Assembly (NCBI GenBank): GCA_001899335.1
Contig: MOYE01000001.1
Location: 50,920-114,919 of the forward strand
Source of the DNA: Candidatus Gastranaerophilus phascolarcticola
GTDB lineage: Bacteria > Cyanobacteriota > Vampirovibrionia > Gastranaerophilales > Gastranaerophilaceae
DNA length: 64,000 nt
Direction of reading: 5' to 3'
In this document: piece after piece, positions 9,569-18,176 of the stretch
How positions within the stretch are numbered: position 1 is the first letter of the stretch
Layout: every line of letters begins with the position of its first letter
Translations under genes and position numbers: made by a program
The notes under the pieces: generated by a model
What the model was told of the DNA's origin: nothing
The model's database searches: none
Seen by the model: only the letters and a program-made list of their open reading frames with translations

Positions 9569-10502
9569 CGTATTCCTCTTCATACTCGGCAATTAAATCT
9601 TCAGCCTCTTCTTTAAGGCTGTCTTTGTAAATAGGTAAACTTATAACTTCATCTAAAATGTCGCGTCCGTCAAGGTTATAAAGCGCAATCAGTGCGTTTT
9701 TTCTTACCTCTTCGTCTTCATCCTGTAATAAAGGCTTAATTATTTTTGATGATTGCGGGTGTTCACTGTTCATAATCGCCTCGATTGCAGAAATTCTAAC
9801 CTGCGCGGATTCGTCCATAAGCGAGTTTTTTAGCGCGCCAAAAACAAATTCGCTGCTGCCGAGTTTTAATTTCCCAAGCGCTTCAATTACGCGTTCTTTC
9901 AGGAACGTAAATCTATTCAAAAGTCCTTTACTGGAATTTAATATATTAACAAGCGGTTCGACCGCACGCGTATCGCCTAAAAGTCCCAGCGCGCAAGCCG
10001 CGGATTCTTTTACGTAAACAGATCTTTCGTTCTGGTCGGTTACAACTTCAATCAACGGCGCAACAGCGTATCTGTCGCCGAGTTTCCCGAGTGCATCCGC
10101 GCATGCCAAACGAATTTTATAGTTTTCTTCTTTGTTATTAAGGCAATAAAGCAGCGGGGTTACTGCCGCGGTGTCTTTTAAGTGCGCAATCGCTTTAGCA
10201 CTCATCGCACGCACATTTATAAAATTTTCTTTTTCTTCCTGCGAACATTCAAAATTATTCTTCATCAAAAGTATGTCTAAGAGAGCGTCCAACGTTGAAT
10301 TATCGCGGATTTTGTCGGCACAGCGTATCGTGTGCATAAGGATTTCAGGGCTTTTAACGTTGCATAAAATATAATTGTAAATAAGAACAAGTTCATCGCG
10401 TGTATAATGTTTTTCAAGAGTAATAATTTTCCTGATGGAACGTGTTATATTTTTAAGCTCCACCAGTCCGCATTTTTCCATTATACTCGCAAAATCCAAC
10501 AT
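9549..10502 (-). CDS. HEAT-repeat protein
   Basis: Tandem ALGKLGD..AV.PL helical repeats. Confidence 0.85.
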   Translation of the reverse strand: MLDFASIMEKCGLVELKNITRSIRKIITLEKHYTRDELVLIYNYILCNVKSPEILMHTIRCADKIRDNSTLDALLDILLMKNNFECSQEEKENFINVRAMSAKAIAHLKDTAAVTPLLYCLNNKEENYKIRLACADALGKLGDRYAVAPLIEVVTDQNERSVYVKESAACALGLLGDTRAVEPLVNILNSSKGLLNRFTFLKERVIEALGKLKLGSSEFVFGALKNSLMDESAQVRISAIEAIMNSEHPQSSKIIKPLLQDEDEEVRKNALIALYNLDGRDILDEVISLPIYKDSLKEEAEDLIAEYEEEYDVKKRN

Positions 10503-10653
10503 AAATACAACGTACCCCTCATTTACCTTAAATATACAATAAAGGTTCTTAAAAGGCAAGTTTACATTTTGTAATGAAAACGCAATTTTTATATTTTAAA
10601 AAACTTTATATATGTAAGGTAGGTTATAAAGGTTATATTTAGGTAGGTTCACT

Positions 10654-11493
10654 ATGAGTGTAAACGGTGTTTCATCGAATACATTTGGGTCGTACGCTAA
10701 GCGTATAGGCAGGATTTATCTTCACACGACTTTCGGAACGGGTGCAGATGAATTTATGACGTCAATGAATAAATCAATTTTTGACAGCAAGGCGCCTTGG
10801 TATGCTCCATATAGAAATGCCAATACTAAAGATTTTTGGACAAAATTTAAACAAGCTCTGAAAGATGTTGAAGTCCACGAAGAAGCAATAAGAAAAGCAA
10901 ATGGAAACAGTTATCTAAAAGCGTTTTGGCATCAGATAAGGACAATCCCGGAAGTGTTCTCGGCTGAACGAAAAGCCGGGGTCGCAGCAGCAAAAGCGGC
11001 TAAAACGTCTACATTCTGGGGCGGTTTTAAAGGCGTCAATAAGGCATTTATGAAACGTATGCCGTTAATAGGCGGACTTCTTGCCGTAGGGTTCCAAATA
11101 CCGAATTTAATTACAGCGTTTACTCATAAAGACGGTGGCGTTGCAACCGGTTTATTAGAAACAGGTAAGGCTGCGGCTAAAATCGGGCTTGATACCGCAG
11201 GATTTATGGTCGGTCAGGCGTTAATTCCAATACCGTTTGTCGGAGGTATTATCGGCAGTTGCGTGGCAAGCTGGCTTGGTGAAAAAATCCTTGGTAAAAG
11301 TTTTGCAGAGCAAAAAGGTGAATCAAGTCTTCCTGGCGAACTCCCGTATATTGCGCAAAACACAGGCGGTCAATCCAAAGGCACGGGCGTCTCCGGCTGG
11401 GTCGCTCCTAAGCCGACAATGAGCGACGAAGAACTCATGCAAATGACACAGTATATGAACCGTGGCGGAGGCTTGGACTATTATACGGGTTAA
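10654..11493 (+). CDS. hypothetical protein with glycine-zipper-like hydrophobic segments
   Basis: IGGLLAVGFQIP and VGQALIPIPFVGGIIGSCVASWLG segments. Confidence 0.7.
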   Translation: MSVNGVSSNTFGSYAKRIGRIYLHTTFGTGADEFMTSMNKSIFDSKAPWYAPYRNANTKDFWTKFKQALKDVEVHEEAIRKANGNSYLKAFWHQIRTIPEVFSAERKAGVAAAKAAKTSTFWGGFKGVNKAFMKRMPLIGGLLAVGFQIPNLITAFTHKDGGVATGLLETGKAAAKIGLDTAGFMVGQALIPIPFVGGIIGSCVASWLGEKILGKSFAEQKGESSLPGELPYIAQNTGGQSKGTGVSGWVAPKPTMSDEELMQMTQYMNRGGGLDYYTG

Positions 11494-14369
11494 CTGTTAT
11501 AGCCTTTAGGGTATTTTAATGCCTTAAATTCTTCTTCGGTTATGCCGAGAATTTTGCAAATATCAGAGGTATATTTACCTTTTTTAAGCATTGATGACGC
11601 ATTATAACCGTTTTTGGCAAGTATTATAACCCGTTTTCTAGCCTCTGAATCTGCCGGCAAATCTTTGAAACTGTCAACGCCGGAATATCTTAAAATATTC
11701 CTTATACGACGCTTGCATAATCCTGATGCGATTTTAGCATTGGAATACTGTTGGTTAAATTCGTATGCCGCTTCATCAAATGCTTTTTGAGCCTTTTTAT
11801 CTCCGGAAGCCTCTTGGATTTCAATTGCAGCATTGGTTTTCTCTGAAAGCGTTTTCATATAACCCGGTGCGTTGAATGAAACATCAACTAATGCCTCAAA
11901 TTGACCCTGTGTTAATTTTGATGTGTCAATATTTCTGTTATTTTGAAGTTTATTTATTGCCTTAACTAAATCGTAAGCTAAAATTTGGTAAATTTCGCTT
12001 TCGGTTAGTTCCTTGCTGTCAAGATATTTGCGCTCTTCGCCTTTTGTATTATGGTAGTTGTGTCCGATGCCAATCGTTCTTTTGTTTGAACTGCATTTAT
12101 ATGCTGTCGTTCTAACACCTTCGGTTATTTTCATCTCATTAAGATATTCCACGCTTAAACCGGTCAGATTTGATATGTCTTCCATTGATTTAATGTTTTT
12201 AAGATTAGAATATTGCCATGAGAAGTTTCCGTACTTTTCACCCAGTGAAAGCTCTGCAATTTGAGGTCGAATATTGGTTAATTTCGTAACATCTGCGTTT
12301 GCATTCTCTATCGCCTGACCTTTTTCAGGAATCCCTGCCGATACTGCCGCAAGAAGATTATTTAATTTGCCCGCAGATGCCGGTAAATAACCAAATAATT
12401 CATCCTCTAAACGTGCGTTAAAGTCCGCAATATTCCCGGGATTAACCTTGTCTTCGCCAATTTCGCCAACTAATGAAGATAATATGTGTAAAATTTGTGA
12501 CTGTCTTTCTCCTACATCGGAGCCGTATTCTTCTATAATCGCGTTAATAGGAGTTTCTCCGTCAAATTTTTCCTGATATGCTTTGATTACTTCACGCGCG
12601 TTGCTTTTGTCAATTTTTGCTATCCAAAGTTTGAATGAAACATCTTCAGGCGAGTGAGTTTTGTCGTCTGCAATATCTTCAATGGTTTTTGCTATATTAT
12701 CACTGGACGCCGGTAAAAATGAATTTACTACGTGGGTTATGTCGTCTTTGTCAGAAATGTTTTTACGGATGTAATCCTTAACATCTGTTTTTAGCAATCC
12801 GAATGTAGAACTAAAATCTTCATCCTGGAATTTTGCCTCATTCGCTTCTAATATGCTGTCCGTGATAGATAAAATATATTCGTTCGCTCTGGCATCACCG
12901 TTCTCTTGCAGGTATTGGGTAATCGGTTTGCCTTTAGAAAGTTTGTTGAATGTTTGCATAAATTGCATAACATTATTTTTATTAATACCGTCAAGTAAAT
13001 ATTGTATTGCTTGTTTATCAATACTGTTTTCGTCCTTTGAAAGCGAATTGAATAAAGTTTTGCTCATATAGTTGATGTCTTTGTTTTTACCGAGCACTGA
13101 TATTAACAATTCGGCATCCGCAACAGACTCATTCTTTAATGAGGCGTTGACGTGCTCTACAATTTCTTTATTCTTCGCAAGTCCGCTTGCTTCAAGTTGT
13201 GTTTTCACAATTTTATTAATATATGCTTTTCGGATTTCGTCGTCACCCCATTCTTCATCAATCATTGTAAGAAGAGATTTTTTCTCACCGTTCTTCTTGA
13301 ACTCCTCAAGAATCTCGTTAATATTTGAATTGTTGATTTTATCCATTAAAACTTTAACATCTGTACGGGAAAATGCGAAATGATTATCATCAATAATTTT
13401 ATAAAGATTATCTGCAATGTCTTTAGGCTTATTTATAATTAAAGTGTCCATAAGGCTGTCCAGCTTTTTAATATCTGATGTCATAAGGTTGTTTCCGGTA
13501 TCAGATGAGTTGAGAATATTATTTAAAAGTTTGTCTGCCTCTTTTTTATATGGCGAATTAGTATAGCCGGCAGCCTCAAAGTATGAATTTACAAAATGCT
13601 TAATTTGAGCTTTCTTTTCGGTCTTTTGCTCATCTGAAAATGGCATTGTATATTCCTGTGCAAGAACTTGTAAAAGCGATTCGTGTCCGCTATTGTTCTT
13701 ATAATTCTTAACTTGTTTGGCAACCGAAATCGCGTTGCCTTTATCAATAGAATTTAACAAGTACCTGAAATCTTTATCAGCGTAAGAAAAATTGTTATCG
13801 TCTGCGTGGTCATAGATTTCGTGTGCTAATTCATCGGTTGTTGCTGTATACATTTTCTGCATTTTTTCAACGATTTCGTTTGCTTCAGAAGTCGAAATCC
13901 CCCACTCAAACCAGCTGTCATCCATTTCTTCCGTGACAACTTTATTAAATCTGTCTTTTAATGCTTTGAGTTCCTGTTTTTGAAAATCTGTTTTTGCACC
14001 TGTCAAAACTTTATTATATAAAATCTCAAAGGTTTTTATTGCTCCATTCTTTCTCTCTGCACGCGTGAATCTGTCGTCTTTCATAAAGTCACCAAGCAAT
14101 GTTTTGCCTTGATTGTCTTTCTCGTAATTCTCAATAACCGTCAGAATGTTACGCGTATTCAGAACTGTGCCCGGCGTTTTCAAAACTTTTACATCCTTAA
14201 TCTTAACTACAATCGTATTTGGTTTGTAGTTCGCCTTTGCTTTGTTAAAATTGATAAGTTCCTGTCCCTCAAGAATACCCTTTTTGCCGTCTTTATCAAA
14301 AGTTTTTGCTAATTCCTGCAACCTCGTATCCTTAATGTCAGAAATTCTTAAGCTGTCCTTTCCAGCCAT
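11490..14369 (-). CDS. large repeat protein with C-terminal GH24 (T4-type) lysozyme domain
   Basis: EGVRTTAYKCSSNKRTIGIGHNYHN...LTQGQFEALVDVSFNAPG; RBS GAGGTG. Confidence 0.82.
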   Translation of the reverse strand: MAGKDSLRISDIKDTRLQELAKTFDKDGKKGILEGQELINFNKAKANYKPNTIVVKIKDVKVLKTPGTVLNTRNILTVIENYEKDNQGKTLLGDFMKDDRFTRAERKNGAIKTFEILYNKVLTGAKTDFQKQELKALKDRFNKVVTEEMDDSWFEWGISTSEANEIVEKMQKMYTATTDELAHEIYDHADDNNFSYADKDFRYLLNSIDKGNAISVAKQVKNYKNNSGHESLLQVLAQEYTMPFSDEQKTEKKAQIKHFVNSYFEAAGYTNSPYKKEADKLLNNILNSSDTGNNLMTSDIKKLDSLMDTLIINKPKDIADNLYKIIDDNHFAFSRTDVKVLMDKINNSNINEILEEFKKNGEKKSLLTMIDEEWGDDEIRKAYINKIVKTQLEASGLAKNKEIVEHVNASLKNESVADAELLISVLGKNKDINYMSKTLFNSLSKDENSIDKQAIQYLLDGINKNNVMQFMQTFNKLSKGKPITQYLQENGDARANEYILSITDSILEANEAKFQDEDFSSTFGLLKTDVKDYIRKNISDKDDITHVVNSFLPASSDNIAKTIEDIADDKTHSPEDVSFKLWIAKIDKSNAREVIKAYQEKFDGETPINAIIEEYGSDVGERQSQILHILSSLVGEIGEDKVNPGNIADFNARLEDELFGYLPASAGKLNNLLAAVSAGIPEKGQAIENANADVTKLTNIRPQIAELSLGEKYGNFSWQYSNLKNIKSMEDISNLTGLSVEYLNEMKITEGVRTTAYKCSSNKRTIGIGHNYHNTKGEERKYLDSKELTESEIYQILAYDLVKAINKLQNNRNIDTSKLTQGQFEALVDVSFNAPGYMKTLSEKTNAAIEIQEASGDKKAQKAFDEAAYEFNQQYSNAKIASGLCKRRIRNILRYSGVDSFKDLPADSEARKRVIILAKNGYNASSMLKKGKYTSDICKILGITEEEFKALKYPKGYNS

Positions 14370-14435
14370 GGCACACCTCTTTTTATCTTTTACCATTTCA
14401 TTTATCGGTAGATTTCGGTACAGACTTTAATATTA

Positions 14436-14453
14436 TTTACAATAATTTACAGA
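14436..14453 (+). promoter_or_regulatory. HLR1-like (RpaB box) 15/16 match: TTTACAAT-AA-TTTACAGA
   Basis: Compared with consensus (G/T)TTACA(T/A)(T/A)NN(G/T)TTACA(T/A)(T/A). Confidence 0.45.
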
Positions 14454-14526
14454 ATTGCTTGAAATTAAGTTTATGTTTTACTATAATTGCAGAAGATAGA
14501 GAAATTATTAAAGAAGGGGATATTCC

Positions 14527-15087
14527 GTGAATACATATATGACTGAAGGCGTTGGAAAAAGAATTGTAGATGCACTAAAAAAACAGAGCGAAGTTGAGTT
14601 GGTAAGCCAAACCGCAGCTCCTGCCGTTGAAGAAATCGCTGCTGTTGATGAACAGCCATCTGTCGTTAGTGAACAACCTCAAGCGGAACAACCTTATATC
14701 GTAAGTCCGCAGCCTGCACCGATGTTTGTACAACCACAGCCGGCAATGACTTATGCCCCTAATTTTGCGGATTTTGGCGGTCTTGACGTTCCGCCGAATG
14801 TAGCGGTTTTAAAACAGCTTATATCACAATTACCTAGCGGCGTTTCACGTCAGGCAGGTGCGCTTGTTATTAAACAAACAATGGAAGCTCTCGGCATTTC
14901 TATGAAATCAGTGCTTTCAGAAGCGCAGCAGCTGCAAGAGAATATTAATTCTTCTGCAAGAGATTGCCAAAATAGCATTTTAGAATGCAAAAAACAAATT
15001 AATACTCTTGAAGCACAAGTTCAATCATATCAAAAACAATCAGCAGCACTTAACGATATCGTTAGCTTGTTTCTTCAGATTAACTAA
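14527..15087 (+). CDS. hypothetical Pro-rich, coiled-coil protein
   Basis: Intact ORF, GTG start after AAGGGG; C-terminal coiled coil. Confidence 0.7.
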   Translation: MNTYMTEGVGKRIVDALKKQSEVELVSQTAAPAVEEIAAVDEQPSVVSEQPQAEQPYIVSPQPAPMFVQPQPAMTYAPNFADFGGLDVPPNVAVLKQLISQLPSGVSRQAGALVIKQTMEALGISMKSVLSEAQQLQENINSSARDCQNSILECKKQINTLEAQVQSYQKQSAALNDIVSLFLQIN

Positions 15088-15407
15088 TATCTGAATGTGG
15101 ATTGAATATCACGGTCTAACATGCCTCTTGCTGATTCGTATTCAGTCATAACCATTCTCAATTGAGTTTGGTATTGTTGCATTTGTTGGTCAAGTCTTTG
15201 CTCCAGCAGTTTCATCTTCGCTTGACGCTGCTGTAATGTTTTAACAATAGGTGATTCAGAGTCATAGTCAGTACCGACTTGCATTAAGTCATCGTTTGAT
15301 GACATCAAACCCATTTTTGCTTGAGTAATCAATTGTATTTTGTATTCCAAATCACATTTGAGATTTGTTAAATACTGCAAACGCATTGACGCTACTAACA
15401 CACCCAT
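15084..15407 (-). CDS. small coiled-coil protein, short member of the MG..AS..R...LT family
   Basis: N-term MGVLVASMRLQYLTNLKCDLEYKIQLITQ and C-term LEQRLDQ...IQSTF match the two larger family members. Confidence 0.7.
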   Translation of the reverse strand: MGVLVASMRLQYLTNLKCDLEYKIQLITQAKMGLMSSNDDLMQVGTDYDSESPIVKTLQQRQAKMKLLEQRLDQQMQQYQTQLRMVMTEYESARGMLDRDIQSTFRY

Positions 15408-15418
15408 ACACTTTTTCC

Positions 15419-15691
15419 TTATCTTGTTTCGTTAAGATTAGACCCTTTCAAGAACGTATGTTGGCTGTTTTTAGCGATTAATTGTTCCATTTTCATCAGC
15501 TGGTGCTGGTGGTAATTTAACCTGTATTGTGCCATTTTTAACTTTTTTCTCATCGTTAAAAAGTCTCTGACACCGTCCATAAAAGACGCAACTAACGCTT
15601 TGACAGGGCTTTTTCTTATAATAAAGTTTCTTGAATATATTAAGAAATCGACTAATCTTTTTATATTCATCTCTAAAGTTTCACGAAGCAT
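15419..15691 (-). CDS. hypothetical small basic helical protein
   Basis: ORF with AAAGGAA RBS before MLRETLEMN. Confidence 0.6.
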   Translation of the reverse strand: MLRETLEMNIKRLVDFLIYSRNFIIRKSPVKALVASFMDGVRDFLTMRKKLKMAQYRLNYHQHQLMKMEQLIAKNSQHTFLKGSNLNETR

Positions 15692-15849
15692 TATAGTTCC
15701 TTTACACTTTAGACCTACAAATATATAAAAACCTTTATTCCACAAATATTGCGTTTTTCACAAATCATGTTACGAGTTCTTTACATTTGTAAGCCAAATC
15801 TGTCTAACGTTACTCCATGCTCTATCGGCAAAATAAGAAAAAACTTTAA

Positions 15850-16662
15850 CTATAAATTTTGAATAGCTTTGCTGTCGCCTTCGATAGATTCTTTAAGCAT
15901 CTTTTTAACAACATCGCCTTGTGTATCAAGCATTTTGCAAACTGTTTCAATGTTACGAACTTTGTTTGTTAAAATCGTGTCGGCATTTGTTGTAACGTTA
16001 CCGGTAATTCTTTGGTAAGCTGAAAGTGCTGCAGATGAAGTACCTTGCATTAAGTTACCCATAACGAGTGCAGGAAGTCCGTATTCGCCCAAATAAGGAG
16101 CTGCGGATTGCATAATCCCGCCCCAGCCTGAAATCAAGCCTGCAACAGGAAGTACTAAGTTTTTAGCGAACCCGAACCCGCTTGCGGTTCCAACGCCGTA
16201 AGCACTTGCGCTTGCAACGTTTGCAATGCTGCTTGCAATACCGGAAGCGCCGCCGGTAATAACTCCATCGTTGGTTCCCCAGCCGGTTAGTGCAGCAGCG
16301 CCGCCAGTGTAGAAACCTGAACTTGACCAAATTGAGGATGCACCGCTTGGAAATCCTGAATAGTTGTATAGAGAATCTATACCATAAGAACTTCCGCCCG
16401 AAACAGCAGAGTGGTATGAAGTACCTGCAACGTTCATGATTTCGGAGGATCCGAATGTTGTAGCGAAGTTTGATGGTGAAAATAAGGTTGCCATGTTATA
16501 CAAAAAGCCGCCGGTACCTTCCCAACCGGTACCGGAACCGGTTCCGGATACGGTAATGTCGCGTAACTTATCGTAAGTTTCCCACAACTGGGCCTTCGCG
16601 TCGCTGCCCGCGGAACCGAATTTATTTGCTATTACTAAATAACTATCATTTTTGTATGACAT
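15850..16662 (-). CDS. hypothetical Gly/Ser/Ala-rich protein
   Basis: Intact ORF; low-complexity GSG/ASG hydrophobic central region, helical C-term. Confidence 0.7.
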   Translation of the reverse strand: MSYKNDSYLVIANKFGSAGSDAKAQLWETYDKLRDITVSGTGSGTGWEGTGGFLYNMATLFSPSNFATTFGSSEIMNVAGTSYHSAVSGGSSYGIDSLYNYSGFPSGASSIWSSSGFYTGGAAALTGWGTNDGVITGGASGIASSIANVASASAYGVGTASGFGFAKNLVLPVAGLISGWGGIMQSAAPYLGEYGLPALVMGNLMQGTSSAALSAYQRITGNVTTNADTILTNKVRNIETVCKMLDTQGDVVKKMLKESIEGDSKAIQNL

Positions 16663-16772
16663 GATGACCTCTCTAAGTTTTTGTCTTGCTCGACTCGCGT
16701 TTAACGGGTCTCCGGCTCTGCTCGTCGCACTCTCGTGTGCCGACCCCAGCCTACGCCCTCAGCTCGCTCGCG

Positions 16773-18017
16773 CTATGAACTGAATGTTTTGAATGTCATT
16801 TCGATGTTCTTTTCAATTACTTTTGCTACCGCTTCCATTTCTGTTTGGAGCGCGTCTTGTTCTGTATCAAGCTGTTTTAATCTTAATTCAAGCGTTCTGT
16901 CTTCCTCTTGAATGATTTCTGTTTTTGCGTTGATATCTTCAACAGCTTTTTCATACACAGCTTTGTCGTATTCGTACTGGTTCATTGCGTCCTGATACGC
17001 TGCCTGATCTGTTACCGTTTCTGTTTGAACAGTGTAGGTCGCTGTTGAATTCTCATAATTAATTGATGTCATTCTGCCGGTATCGTCAAACTCAACAAAC
17101 GCTTTGTCTGTAGATGAAATCTTTGTTTTTATTGCTTCTGCATAGTAAGTATTCAAATTCGCCTGATATTCGCTTGGATTTGCAGCGTTCATTGACGAAT
17201 TAGCACTTGCCATTAATTCATCTTCGGTTACAAAATATGTTCTTCCGTATGATTCGTATGTATAAATGTTTTCTGCTGTGGCAATAGGGTCGTCAGGATT
17301 ATCTTTTCTGATTTGTTCTAAAGATAAATCAAGAGTTTTGTCTTTGCCCGGCTCATATTTTGTAAGTTCTGTGTTGCCAATGTATTGAGGGGTTGCGGTC
17401 GCGTCAATTGAGTAGTCGGTTGCATCTGTTCCGGCTGCTAAAGTTGACATATCAACAAAGTGCATTACGTTTTGATCATCGGTGTAGACACCTAAATTAT
17501 TTTTATCAATTGTTTTTACAGCCGCAATTTGATCGCTCAAAACATCGTATCTTGATTTTTGTTCAACGTTATTCTCATCATAAGGGTTAACAGTATAGCC
17601 GTTGATTTGGAAGTTCGCGCCATCCTGCGTAACATTTGCGCCGGCAATTGTGTTTGTATTCGTTTCATAACCGGTTCTTACTTGAGGGTTAATTTTTGTA
17701 TTTCGTACACCTGTGAAGACGTCTGAATAGTGATAGTGGGTTACGAGGTAGTTGTAATCAGAATTTGCATCAGCGAGTTCTGTCATACTTTCGATAGCCT
17801 CTTCAACATTTCCGTCTTGGTATGTGTATTGAATTGTTGTATAGTCTTGCGTACTCGGAGCAGTCGGAACTTCTAACGCTAAATACTGGTTAAAAGCGTC
17901 AGCACTTTGGTTGGCAAGCGCAGTTCTTTCCTGGTTAATTTGTTGCCCTTCGTATTCTGTATTGGTTTTTCTTGCGGTTAAAGCCAAGTATCTTGCTTGT
18001 GATGCTGCCATACCCAT
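16773..18017 (-). CDS. MGMAASQAR-family protein (conserved termini, variable middle), paralogue 1
   Basis: MGMAASQARYLALTARKTNTEYEGQQINQERTAL...LELRLKQLDTEQ...KNIEMTFKTF; RBS AAGGAGA. Confidence 0.85.
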   Translation of the reverse strand: MGMAASQARYLALTARKTNTEYEGQQINQERTALANQSADAFNQYLALEVPTAPSTQDYTTIQYTYQDGNVEEAIESMTELADANSDYNYLVTHYHYSDVFTGVRNTKINPQVRTGYETNTNTIAGANVTQDGANFQINGYTVNPYDENNVEQKSRYDVLSDQIAAVKTIDKNNLGVYTDDQNVMHFVDMSTLAAGTDATDYSIDATATPQYIGNTELTKYEPGKDKTLDLSLEQIRKDNPDDPIATAENIYTYESYGRTYFVTEDELMASANSSMNAANPSEYQANLNTYYAEAIKTKISSTDKAFVEFDDTGRMTSINYENSTATYTVQTETVTDQAAYQDAMNQYEYDKAVYEKAVEDINAKTEIIQEEDRTLELRLKQLDTEQDALQTEMEAVAKVIEKNIEMTFKTFSS

Positions 18018-18176
18018 AAGCGCACTCTCCTTCTATATAATTTACACTACTTTATTACTTATAATGATGTTTTTATTAAAGTCAACATTCTATCAAGTAT
18101 TATAAATTATATTATATTAAAAGGATATATCGCAGGTCGAAAAATCAACCTTTTAGGGGAGCGAATTTCTTAAAAA

